Shown piece by piece: positions 38,145 through 45,238 of a stretch of DNA of 52,120 nucleotides. Made by a program: the position numbers and the translations under genes. The stretch's first letter is position 1, and each line of letters starts with the position of its first letter. A model generated the notes under the pieces. It searched no databases, was not told where the DNA came from, and worked only from the letters and a program-made list of their open reading frames with translations. Source of the DNA: Actinomycetes bacterium (GTDB lineage Bacteria > Actinomycetota > Actinomycetes > Actinomycetales > Microbacteriaceae); NCBI GenBank assembly GCA_023386365.1, contig JAEWJX010000091.1, positions 1 through 52,120 of the forward strand, written 5' to 3'.

Positions 38145-39038
38145 CTACGAGAAGCGGGCCTGGCGTTCGCGGGCGCGTTCGAGGGCGTCGTCGGCGCGGT
38201 CCCGCGCACGGGTGGCGCGGGTGCGTTCCGCCTCCAGTTCGCGCACCTCCCGCCGGGCGGAGGCGAGCCCGTCGCGGGTGCGCGCCACCTCCACCTGCAG
38301 GTCGTCGAGCTCCTGCTCCAGTTCGGCGCGGATGCGGTCCGCGTCGACCAGCTGCTGCTCCAGGTGGAGCGCGGTGTCGGCCGCCTGGCGCGCGGCCGCT
38401 TCCGCCTCGGCGACCGCCTCGTCGGCTTCGCGGCGCGCCCGCGCGAGTTCGGCATCCGGGTCCTGCACACGGCGCAGCTTCGGGCGCGGTTTCGGCGCCT
38501 CGTCGTCGGATGCGGCTCCCGTGATCCCGAGGTCGACCGCGAGCGCGTCGGTCAGGTCGACCGCGTCGAACCCGGAACCCTGCAGGGGCCGCAGCAGCAA
38601 CCCCGACCGCACCGCTGTGGCGGCACCGCGGTCGCCCATCGCCGCCTGCAGGGTGGCGGCCACCGCATCCCGCACCGCGGTGCTCGGGTTCACGCCCTCC
38701 TCGGAGGCGAGCTCCGCGGCCGTCTCGGCGGCGGTGCGCAGCGCTTCGCGCCGTTCTTCGGCGAGCGACGCCAGCGCCTCGCGGTCGGCGGCGTCGACGG
38801 CATCCCGCAGCCTGCCGGCGAGCGTCTCCAGGTCGTCCAGCACCTCGGGGTGTTCCCGCACGAGGGTGGAGGTCAGCCAGGCGGCCGGCGCCGCGCGGCG
38901 CAACTCGCCCACGGCATCCGCGAGGTCACGGTCGCCCGCGCGCAGCTCCGAACGCCGGGCGTTGCGCGCCGCCACGAATGCGGCAGGTGGCAGCTCGTAG
39001 AGGGCGCGTGCCTCCTCCTCGAGCGTGCCGGACCGCAT
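38145..39038 (-). CDS. Coiled-coil protein encoded with the NYN-LOTUS protein
   Basis: 297 residues, not assigned to a family. The N-terminal half (about 1-190) is helical and Ala/Arg/Glu-rich with 'LYELPPAAFVAARNARRSEL'. A short linker (DDEAPKPRPKLRRVQ) precedes a long continuous coiled coil (about 205-295) in which almost every residue is Ala, Glu, Arg, Asp or Leu. There is no signal peptide or membrane helix. I start at ATG 39038 because it lies only two bases after the stop of the NYN gene, so the two are co-translated. The partner's predicted RNase activity suggests this protein may be a scaffold or RNA-binding cofactor; that is inference from position only. Confidence 0.8.
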   Translation of the reverse strand: MRSGTLEEEARALYELPPAAFVAARNARRSELRAGDRDLADAVGELRRAAPAAWLTSTLVREHPEVLDDLETLAGRLRDAVDAADREALASLAEERREALRTAAETAAELASEEGVNPSTAVRDAVAATLQAAMGDRGAATAVRSGLLLRPLQGSGFDAVDLTDALAVDLGITGAASDDEAPKPRPKLRRVQDPDAELARARREADEAVAEAEAAARQAADTALHLEQQLVDADRIRAELEQELDDLQVEVARTRDGLASARREVRELEAERTRATRARDRADDALERARERQARFS

Positions 39039-39040
39039 CC

Positions 39041-40039
39041 CTAGTCGCCGTTCCGGCTTTCGCGGTCGCGCAGGCGGATGCGGCGGTGCTGGCCGTCGAC
39101 CTGCACCTCGGCGAGGTTGCCGCGCGACTTCACGAAGTCGGTGAAGCTGGAGAACCCGAGGGTCTTCTCGTTGAACGACGGGTTGAGGCGTTTGATCTGC
39201 GACTTCACCGCCGACGCGTTCAGCCATTCGGCGTCTTCGTTCTTGGTGTGCCCGAATTCGAGGGCGCGCACCAGGAGGCGGGTGGCTTCGCGGTCGCTGA
39301 CGATGGCGCTGTCGGGCGACAGGAACGGGTCGGTCGCCGACGGCGTGACCACCGGGATGGATGCGACGGGAGCCTTCTTGGCGGGCGCCTTCTTCTTCGC
39401 GGCGGCGGTGTCGGCGGCGGTGTCGGCAGCGGGCGCCTCAGCGGCTACCGGCTCGGCGACCGCCTTCGCGGGCCGCGGGGGAGCGGCTTCGACGCCCGGC
39501 AGCTCGTCGTAGGTCTCGAACTCGTCACAGGCGGAGATGAGGGCCTTGCTGGTGCCGCCGGCGACACCGATGCCCACCACCACGCGACCCAGACGCTTGC
39601 AGCGCTGGGCGAGCGCGATGTAGTCGGAGTCGCCCGCCACGATCACCACGTGGGTGATGTCGGGCAGGCGGAAGAGGTCTTCGAGCACGTCGACCGACAG
39701 CCGGATGTCGGCGCCGTTCTTGGTGCCGGATGCGGGGAACAGCTGGGTGAGGTCGATGGCGCGGTCCACGAGCTGCGCCTTGTAGGCGGCGTTCGCCGGC
39801 ACCGACCAGTCGGCGTAGGCGCGGGTGACCGCGACGGTGCCGAACGAGGAGGCGTAGTCGAGGATGGCGCTCACATCCACCTCGGCGGTCTTCAGCTTGT
39901 CGCCCACTGCAGCGCGCGCATCCCGGGCGTTGTCTTTGCGCCACGCGCCGTCGCCGTGCAGTTGGTCGTAGCGCGAGATGACGATGTTGTCGAAATCGAT
40001 GTAGACCGCGACGCGGTCGGTGTCCGTCAGCTCCGGCAT
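39041..40039 (-). CDS. NYN domain RNase-like protein with C-terminal OST-HTH/LOTUS domain
   Basis: 332 residues. The NYN (PIN-like) domain spans about 8-165. 'VAVYIDFDNIVI' gives the first acidic residues, 'NGADIRLSVDVLEDLF' the central Asp pair and 'ITHVVIVAGDSDYIALAQRC' the Asp-Ser-Asp motif, together a metal-dependent nuclease site. An Ala/Lys/Pro-rich linker (about 185-240) leads to an OST-HTH/LOTUS domain (about 250-325): 'DAEWLNASAVKSQIKRLNPS' and 'FNEKTLGFSSFTDFVKS'. LOTUS domains bind RNA (G-rich or G4 RNA) in bacteria and animals. ATG 40039 has GGGAGG upstream and a TAGGCT -10 at 40069-40064. A small-RNA or mRNA-processing role is likely but the target is unknown. Confidence 0.9.
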   Translation of the reverse strand: MPELTDTDRVAVYIDFDNIVISRYDQLHGDGAWRKDNARDARAAVGDKLKTAEVDVSAILDYASSFGTVAVTRAYADWSVPANAAYKAQLVDRAIDLTQLFPASGTKNGADIRLSVDVLEDLFRLPDITHVVIVAGDSDYIALAQRCKRLGRVVVGIGVAGGTSKALISACDEFETYDELPGVEAAPPRPAKAVAEPVAAEAPAADTAADTAAAKKKAPAKKAPVASIPVVTPSATDPFLSPDSAIVSDREATRLLVRALEFGHTKNEDAEWLNASAVKSQIKRLNPSFNEKTLGFSSFTDFVKSRGNLAEVQVDGQHRRIRLRDRESRNGD

Positions 40040-40127
40040 CCGGGCCTCCCTCGGTTCGTGTCGAGCCTACTGTCGTCCCCGGGGGCAACCGGGGGTTGCC
40101 CGGATGCCGCGCGCCGCATCCGGTCGC

Positions 40128-40133
40128 CAGAAT
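40128..40133 (+). promoter_or_regulatory. -10-like element CAGAAT before pspC-like gene
   Basis: CAGAAT is followed by GGGTGC and ATG 40140. The spacing fits a leaderless start, with the first base off consensus. Confidence 0.4.
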
Positions 40134-40139
40134 GGGTGC

Positions 40140-40331
40140 ATGAGCAGCGCATCCGGTCCTTTCGTCCGCCCCCGCAACGGTCGAGTGCTGGGGGGAGTGT
40201 GCGCCGCGGTCGCGAACCGTTTCGGGTGGGATGTGACGCTCACGCGCGTGCTGGCGGTGATCGCGTCGCTGTTCGCGGGCGCCGCGGTCGTGGTCTACAT
40301 CGTGCTGTGGATCGTCGTCCCCGAAGACTGA
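40140..40331 (+). CDS. PspC domain small membrane protein
   Basis: 63 residues, a single PspC domain. 'FVRPRNGRVLGGVCAAVANR' opens the domain in typical fashion (Gly-Gly-Val-Cys-x-Ala-x-Ala), followed by 'FGWDVTLTRVLAVIASLF' and a membrane helix 'AAVVVYIVLWIVVPED'. In other bacteria PspC senses or relays envelope stress. In actinobacteria such minimal versions are common and of unclear role. ATG 40140 is chosen because it follows a -10-like element at six bases and gives the exact domain length. It is divergent from the NYN gene and converges on the iron operon. Confidence 0.88.
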   Translation: MSSASGPFVRPRNGRVLGGVCAAVANRFGWDVTLTRVLAVIASLFAGAAVVVYIVLWIVVPED

Positions 40332-40338
40332 AAGCGCC

Positions 40339-41268
40339 TCAGCCCTTCATGGCGACGCCGCGTCGCCAGTAGCCCATGAACGCCACCTGGGTGCGGTCGA
40401 TGCCGAGCTCTTTCACGAGCTGCCGCCGCAGGGTGGTGACGACACCGCTCTCGCCGGCGATCCAGAAGTACCGGTCGGCGTGCGGGGCCGCGGGCGCGAG
40501 CGCTTCGCCGAGGCTCGAGTAGTCGGGCGTCTCCCACAGTGGGTCTTCGGTGTCGGCGTCTTCGATCTCGACGGCGGCGGATGCGGCGGTGCCGAGGTGG
40601 TCGAGCACGGCCGGCAGCAGGGTCTCGCCGTGCGCCTTGCCGGCGCGGGCGAGCCACCGCACCTCGACCCCGGCGGGGGCGTCGATGTGCAGCGCGTCGT
40701 CCGCATCCGGCACCTCGATGAACGCCACCCCGCGGGTGCCGCGGTCGACGTCTTCGAGGATGCGCGCGATGGCGGGTGCCGCCGTCTCGTCCCCGGCGAG
40801 CAGGATCTCGCCCGCGTCGCCGGGGGAGTACTCGATGCCGCCCCCGTCTGTGCGTCCGCGGCGCGGCCCGATCACCAGCAGTTCGTCGCCCGCCCGGGCG
40901 CCGCTCGCCCAGCGCGACGCGGGGCCGGTGGCGCCGGGGGCGAGGTGCAGTACGAAGTCGATGACCACGTTGGTGCCCGAGTCGCCGACGGCGAGGTGCC
41001 GGATCGAGTAGGTGCGCATCGATCCGCGCTCCTCGGCGGGCACGGCGAGCCACGCCTGGTACCAGTCGGCGCCGGCCCCGGATAGATCGGGCAGCGCCAA
41101 ACCGTCGGCGGGGAAGATCAGCTTGATCCGCTGATCGAGCACCCCGCCGGGGGTGCCGAAGTCGGCGAGGTCGTCGCCGCTGAACGTGATGCGCGCGAAG
41201 TTCGGCGAGATCCGGTCGACGCGGTCGACGCGGGCTCGGGCGATCAGGTAGGCCGGCTCAGCCGACAT
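40339..41268 (-). CDS. Siderophore-interacting FAD-binding reductase
   Basis: 309 residues. It releases iron from imported ferric siderophores by reduction, in the cytoplasm. An N-terminal FAD-binding barrel (about 10-140) includes the flavin motif 'MRTYSIRH' and 'LDQRIKLIFP'. The C-terminal SIP domain contains 'AGDETAAPAIARILED' and 'YFWIAGESGVVTTLRRQL' and ends 'GYWRRGVAMKG', a typical ViuB/SIP ending. I prefer ATG 41268, which has GGGAGG six bases upstream, to GTG 41280. It is the last gene of the iron operon and overlaps the ATPase gene by 11 bases. Confidence 0.93.
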   Translation of the reverse strand: MSAEPAYLIARARVDRVDRISPNFARITFSGDDLADFGTPGGVLDQRIKLIFPADGLALPDLSGAGADWYQAWLAVPAEERGSMRTYSIRHLAVGDSGTNVVIDFVLHLAPGATGPASRWASGARAGDELLVIGPRRGRTDGGGIEYSPGDAGEILLAGDETAAPAIARILEDVDRGTRGVAFIEVPDADDALHIDAPAGVEVRWLARAGKAHGETLLPAVLDHLGTAASAAVEIEDADTEDPLWETPDYSSLGEALAPAAPHADRYFWIAGESGVVTTLRRQLVKELGIDRTQVAFMGYWRRGVAMKG

Positions 41269-42058
41269 GGTGCCTCCCACTGGGCAGGACGAGCGGCTTC
41301 CCTGTGAGGGGGTCCGCGATGACGGTGCTGTCGAGGCCGAAGACCTCGCGTACGAGTTCGGGGGTGACGATGTCGGCCGGGGCGCCGAGGGCGTGCACCC
41401 GCCCGTCGACCACGGCGACCAGCTCGTCGGCGTAGCGCGCGGCGAGGTTGAGGTCGTGCAGCACCATCACGATGGTGGTGCCGCGGTCGTGGTTGAGGTC
41501 GGTGAGCAGATCGAGCACCTCGATCTGGTGGGCGACGTCGAGGAAGGTGGTGGGCTCGTCGAGCAGCAGCACGTCGGTCTCCTGCGCGAGCGCCATCGCG
41601 ATCCACACCCGCTGCCGTTGACCGCCGGAGAGTTCGTCGACGGAGCGGTCGGCGAGGTCGGCGATGCCGGTGGCGTCGAGGGCGGCGGCGACCGCCTCGT
41701 AGTCGTGGGCGCTCCAGCGGGCGAGCATCTTCTGGTGCGGATGCCGGCCCCGGCCCACGAGGTCGGCGACGGCGATGCCTTCGGGGGCGAGGGGACTCTG
41801 CGGCAGCAGCCCGAGTACGCGCGCGATCTCCTTCGACGGCCGTCCGGCAAGGGGCGCGCCGTCGAGCAGCACACGGCCGCCCTTGGGGGTGATGAGCCGA
41901 GCGAGCGCGCGAAGCAGTGTCGACTTGCCGCAGCCGTTGGCGCCGACGATGGCGGTGATCCGCCCGGGGGCGATGTCGAGCGACAGACGCTCGACGACGG
42001 TGCGGTCGCCGTACGCGAGGGTCACCGCATCCGCGGTCAACTGGCGTTGCGTGGTCAT
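41258..42058 (-). CDS. Fe-siderophore ABC transporter ATP-binding protein
   Basis: 266 residues. It powers import of ferric siderophore through the two permeases encoded upstream. All ABC motifs are present: Walker A 'GANGCGKST' (39-47), Q-loop 'LGLLPQSPLAPEG', signature 'LSGGQRQRVW', Walker B 'DVLLLDEPTTFLD' and H-loop 'VLHDLN'. The sequence is of the FepC/FecE iron-chelate class. ATG 42058 has GGAGG upstream and overlaps the permease stop by four bases. The C-terminal 30 residues ('GKPLVLPSGRHHVG') are typical of this class. Confidence 0.95.
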   Translation of the reverse strand: MTTQRQLTADAVTLAYGDRTVVERLSLDIAPGRITAIVGANGCGKSTLLRALARLITPKGGRVLLDGAPLAGRPSKEIARVLGLLPQSPLAPEGIAVADLVGRGRHPHQKMLARWSAHDYEAVAAALDATGIADLADRSVDELSGGQRQRVWIAMALAQETDVLLLDEPTTFLDVAHQIEVLDLLTDLNHDRGTTIVMVLHDLNLAARYADELVAVVDGRVHALGAPADIVTPELVREVFGLDSTVIADPLTGKPLVLPSGRHHVG

Positions 42059-43080
42059 ATCGAACCTCCGGATCGGTTCGTCTTGGCGAGCAGGAAGATG
42101 AGGAACGGGGCACCCAGCGCGCCGGTGACGACCCCCACGGGCAGGCGGTTGTCGAACGCGTACTGGCCGAGCAGGTCGGCGCCGAGCACGAGCAGGGCAC
42201 CGACGAGACCGGCGGGCACGAGCAGCGATGCGCCGGGGCCCAGCAGGCGGGCGGCGACGGGACCTGCCATGAAGGCGACGAACGCGATCGGCCCGGCCGC
42301 CGAGGTGGCGAAGGCGATGAGCGCCACGGCGGCGACGATCAGCGCGACCCGCACGATCGGCACGCGCACCCCGAGGGATGCGGCGGAGTCGTCGCCGAGA
42401 CGCAGCGTGCCCAGGTCGCGGGCGAGCAGCAGCAGCACCGGCACGAGCACGGCCGCAGCGAGCGCCATCGGCCCCACCCGCTCCCAGCTGGCTCCGTTGA
42501 GGCTGCCGGCGAGCCACTGCATGGCGCTCTGCAGGTCCCATTCGGCGGCGCGGGAGAGCACCCACGACACGATGCTCTGCAGCACGGCGGCGATGCCGAT
42601 GCCGATGAGGATGAGGCGCGCACCCGCGAATCCGCGGCGGTTCGACAGCAGGTAGATGGTGAGCGCGGTGAGGAGTGCCCCCGCGAGGGCGAGGAGCGAC
42701 ACGGCGGTGTCGTCGAGCGACAGCACCACGATGCCGATGACGGCGGCCGCGCTGGCGCCCCAGCTGATCCCGATGATGTCGGGCGAGGCGAGCGGGTTGC
42801 GCAGCATCGTCTGGAAGGTGACGCCGGCGATGCCGAACGCGAAGCCGACGAGCACCCCGAGGGTGGCGCGCGGCAGTCGCAGTTCCCCGACGGTGAAGGA
42901 GGCGCCCGGCACCTGCTGCCCGAGGATCACCCGCACCACCTCGTCGAGCGGGTAGAAGGTGTGGCCCACCATGAGGGTGACGGTGAACACGACGAGCACG
43001 GCCGCGGCGAGGGCGCCCGCGATGAGTGCGCGGCGGCGGATGCGGCTGCGGCGTCCGGCGACGACGGTGGCGGCGCTCAC
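42055..43080 (-). CDS. Fe-siderophore ABC transporter permease (FecCD family), second
   Basis: 341 residues with about nine to ten membrane helices. FecCD-family blocks: 'LRLPRATLGVLVGFAFGIAG' (Arg-x-Pro-Arg near the N-terminus), 'FQTMLRNPLASPDIIGIS', the coupling Gly-rich segment and 'LPVGVVTGALGAPFLIFLL' at the end. It forms the heterodimeric channel with the other permease. GTG 43080 overlaps the preceding permease gene's stop by four bases. A basic N-terminus (RRSRIRRRAL) faces the cytoplasm. Confidence 0.94.
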   Translation of the reverse strand: MSAATVVAGRRSRIRRRALIAGALAAAVLVVFTVTLMVGHTFYPLDEVVRVILGQQVPGASFTVGELRLPRATLGVLVGFAFGIAGVTFQTMLRNPLASPDIIGISWGASAAAVIGIVVLSLDDTAVSLLALAGALLTALTIYLLSNRRGFAGARLILIGIGIAAVLQSIVSWVLSRAAEWDLQSAMQWLAGSLNGASWERVGPMALAAAVLVPVLLLLARDLGTLRLGDDSAASLGVRVPIVRVALIVAAVALIAFATSAAGPIAFVAFMAGPVAARLLGPGASLLVPAGLVGALLVLGADLLGQYAFDNRLPVGVVTGALGAPFLIFLLAKTNRSGGSI

Positions 43081-44120
43081 AGCTCACGCACCTTCTGGCG
43101 ACGCACGATCCAGATGAAGAACGGCGCCCCGATGAGCGCGGTGATGATGCCCACCTCGACCTCGCCGGGGCGGGCGACGACGCGGCCCACCACATCCGAG
43201 GCGACGAGCAGGCTGGCGCCGACGAGCGCGGAGAACGGCAGCAGCCAGCGGTGGTCGGTGCCGACGAGCAGGCGGCAGATGTGCGGCACGACGAGGCCGA
43301 CGAAGCCGATGGGGCCGGCGATGGCGGTGGCGGCACCGCACAACACGAACGCGCCGAGTGCGGAGACGAGTCGGGTGCGGCCCACGTGCTCGCCGAGGCC
43401 GGCGGCGAGGTCGTCGCCGAGTGCGAGCGAGTTCATGCCGCGGGCGTTGAGCAGGCAGATGAGGGCGCCGACGACGAGGAAGGGGGCGACGAGCGCGATG
43501 CGGTCCCAGGTGGCCCCGCCGACGCCGCCGATCTGCCAGAAGCGGAACGCCGACATCACGTCGACGCGGGGCAGCAGGATGGCGCTGATGAGCGAGGTGA
43601 ACGCGGCGGCGGTGGCGGCTCCGGCGAGGGCGAGCTTGAGGGGTGTCGCGCCGCCGCGGCCGAGCGAACCGATGGCGTAGACGAACACGCCGGCGCCGGT
43701 CGAGCCGACGATCGCGACGACCACGGTCGCGGTGGGGTTGGTGATGCCGAAGAACGCGAGCCCGGTCACCACGGCGAGGGCAGCGCCGCTGGAGAGACCG
43801 AGGATCGCGGGGTCGGCGAGGGGGTTGCGGGTGACGGCCTGCAGCGTGGCACCGGAGAGGGCGAGGGCCGCACCTACCAGCACGGCGAGCACGGTGCGGG
43901 GGATGCGGGCGACGACCGCCGCCGATCCGACGCTGTCGGTGTTGCCGGTGAGGGCGGCGATCACGTCATCGAGGGAGACGATCCGCGCGCCGAAGGCGAC
44001 GGATGCGAGGCACAGCAGCGCCAGCACGCCGACTCCGGCGAGGAGCCAGAGGAGACGGACGGCCGCCGGACGTCGCAGGGATGCGACGTCCGGCGGTGTC
44101 GTCGTGGTGCTCTCGCTCAC
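43077..44120 (-). CDS. Fe-siderophore ABC transporter permease (FecCD family), first
   Basis: 347 residues, about nine to ten helices. FecCD blocks are 'VARIPRTVLAVLVGAALALS', 'LQAVTRNPLADPAILGLSSG', 'GPIGFVGLVVPHICRLLVG' (the binding-protein/ATPase contact region) and 'GEVEVGIITALIGAPFFIWI'. I start at GTG 44120, which overlaps the binding-protein stop by four bases (GTGA) and gives the normal family length; the open frame continues much further upstream inside the binding-protein gene but only as a shadow. It is the partner of the second permease. Confidence 0.94.
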   Translation of the reverse strand: MSESTTTTPPDVASLRRPAAVRLLWLLAGVGVLALLCLASVAFGARIVSLDDVIAALTGNTDSVGSAAVVARIPRTVLAVLVGAALALSGATLQAVTRNPLADPAILGLSSGAALAVVTGLAFFGITNPTATVVVAIVGSTGAGVFVYAIGSLGRGGATPLKLALAGAATAAAFTSLISAILLPRVDVMSAFRFWQIGGVGGATWDRIALVAPFLVVGALICLLNARGMNSLALGDDLAAGLGEHVGRTRLVSALGAFVLCGAATAIAGPIGFVGLVVPHICRLLVGTDHRWLLPFSALVGASLLVASDVVGRVVARPGEVEVGIITALIGAPFFIWIVRRQKVREL

Positions 44121-45145
44121 CCGGCCTGCGGGACGGTGCCCGCGGCGAGGAGGGCGAAGTACTCGTCGATGCCCCAGCCGATCGACAGCGGCGACGGGTT
44201 CGCGGAGGCGGCGAGCGGCGTCGAGTTCTTCAGCACGGCGATGCGGCCTTCGGCGATGGCGGGGATCTTCGACAGCAGCGGGTCGGCCTGCAGCTGGGCG
44301 ATGAACGCGTCCGCGTCGTCGCCGTAGGTGACGAACACGTCGACGTCGTCGAAGCGGTCGGCCTCTTCGGCGCTCACGGTGAGGTAGAACTCCTGGCTGC
44401 CCTGCGACTCCTCTTCGACGACCGCCGGGGTGGGCAGGCCGATGCTCGCGAGGAAGCTGGGACGGGTGTCGTGGGTGGTGTAGAAGCCCACCTGGCTGAA
44501 GTCGGCCGGGTCGAGGTAGGAGAAGAGCACCTTCTTGCCCTGCAGGTCGGGGTTGGCGGCGAGCGCCTCGTCGATCTGCTCGTGGAGGCTGTCGATGAGC
44601 GCCTCGCCTTCGGCTTCGAGGCCGAGGGCGGTGGAGTTCATGGTGATCATGTCCTCGATCGGGGTCGCCCAGGCGATGTCCGGGTAGGCGACGACGGGGG
44701 CGACCTTCGAGAGGGTGTCGTACTCCTCCTGGGTGATGCCGGAGTAGGAGGCGAGGATCACGTCGGGCTGGGTGTCGGCGACGGCTTCGAAGTCGATGCC
44801 GTCGGTCTCGTCGAAGAGCACCGGCGTCTCGGCGCCGAGCGCCTCCAGCTGGTCTTCGACCCAGGGCAGCACGCCGTCGTTGTCGTCGTCGCCCCAGGTG
44901 GCCTTGCTCATGCCGACGGGCACGATGCCGAGGGCGAGCGGCACCTCGTGGTTGGCCCAGGCGACGGTGGCGACCCGTTCCGGCTTCTCGGTGATCGTGG
45001 TCTCGCCGTAGACGTGCTCGATGGTGACGGGGAAGGTGCCGTCGCCGGAGCCTTCGGAGTCGCCTCCGGTGGCGGCGGGGGCCGCGCACGCGGTGAGGGC
45101 GAGCGCCGCGACGGCGAGGATCGGGAGGGTGCGGATGGCGCGCAC
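44117..45145 (-). CDS. Fe-siderophore ABC transporter substrate-binding lipoprotein
   Basis: 342 residues. A lipoprotein signal with lipobox 'LTACAAP' (Cys about 20) is followed by an acidic linker (GGDSEGSGDG) and a periplasmic-binding (FhuD/FepB class) fold. Visible: 'TITEKPERVATVAWANHEVP', 'LFDETDGIDFEAVADTQPDV', 'PDVILASYSGITQEEYDTLS' and 'VDVFVTYGDDADAF'. It captures ferric siderophore outside the membrane and hands it to the permeases. GTG 45145 has AAAGGA about seven bases upstream inside the palindrome CCTTTCGAAAGG (45152-45163). An iron box overlaps the promoter upstream, so the operon should be induced by iron limitation. Confidence 0.94.
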   Translation of the reverse strand: MRAIRTLPILAVAALALTACAAPAATGGDSEGSGDGTFPVTIEHVYGETTITEKPERVATVAWANHEVPLALGIVPVGMSKATWGDDDNDGVLPWVEDQLEALGAETPVLFDETDGIDFEAVADTQPDVILASYSGITQEEYDTLSKVAPVVAYPDIAWATPIEDMITMNSTALGLEAEGEALIDSLHEQIDEALAANPDLQGKKVLFSYLDPADFSQVGFYTTHDTRPSFLASIGLPTPAVVEEESQGSQEFYLTVSAEEADRFDDVDVFVTYGDDADAFIAQLQADPLLSKIPAIAEGRIAVLKNSTPLAASANPSPLSIGWGIDEYFALLAAGTVPQAG

Positions 45146-45175
45146 GAGCGTCCTTTCGAAAGGGGAGTGGTGGAG

Positions 45176-45194
45176 TGAGGTAAGCCTAAGCTAA
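45176..45194 (-). promoter_or_regulatory. Iron box (IdeR/DmdR/DtxR type) of the siderophore operon
   Basis: On the minus strand TTAGCTTAGGCTTACCTCA matches the IdeR/DmdR consensus TTAGGTTAGGCTAACCTAA at 16 of 19 positions. It contains a TAGGCT -10 element, so Fe-loaded repressor would block the promoter. Confidence 0.85.
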
Positions 45195-45213
45195 CCCCGC
45201 CCGAATCCCCAAC

Positions 45214-45238
45214 CTGAGGACGCGTCAGTCGCGCTCAG
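45214..45238 (-). terminator. Hairpin at the end of the M3 peptidase gene
   Basis: CTGAG-GA-CGCG, loop TCAGT, CGCG-CTCAG forms a nine-pair stem with a two-base bulge. It overlaps the M3 stop codon and lies just upstream of the iron-regulated promoter, insulating it. Confidence 0.5.
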
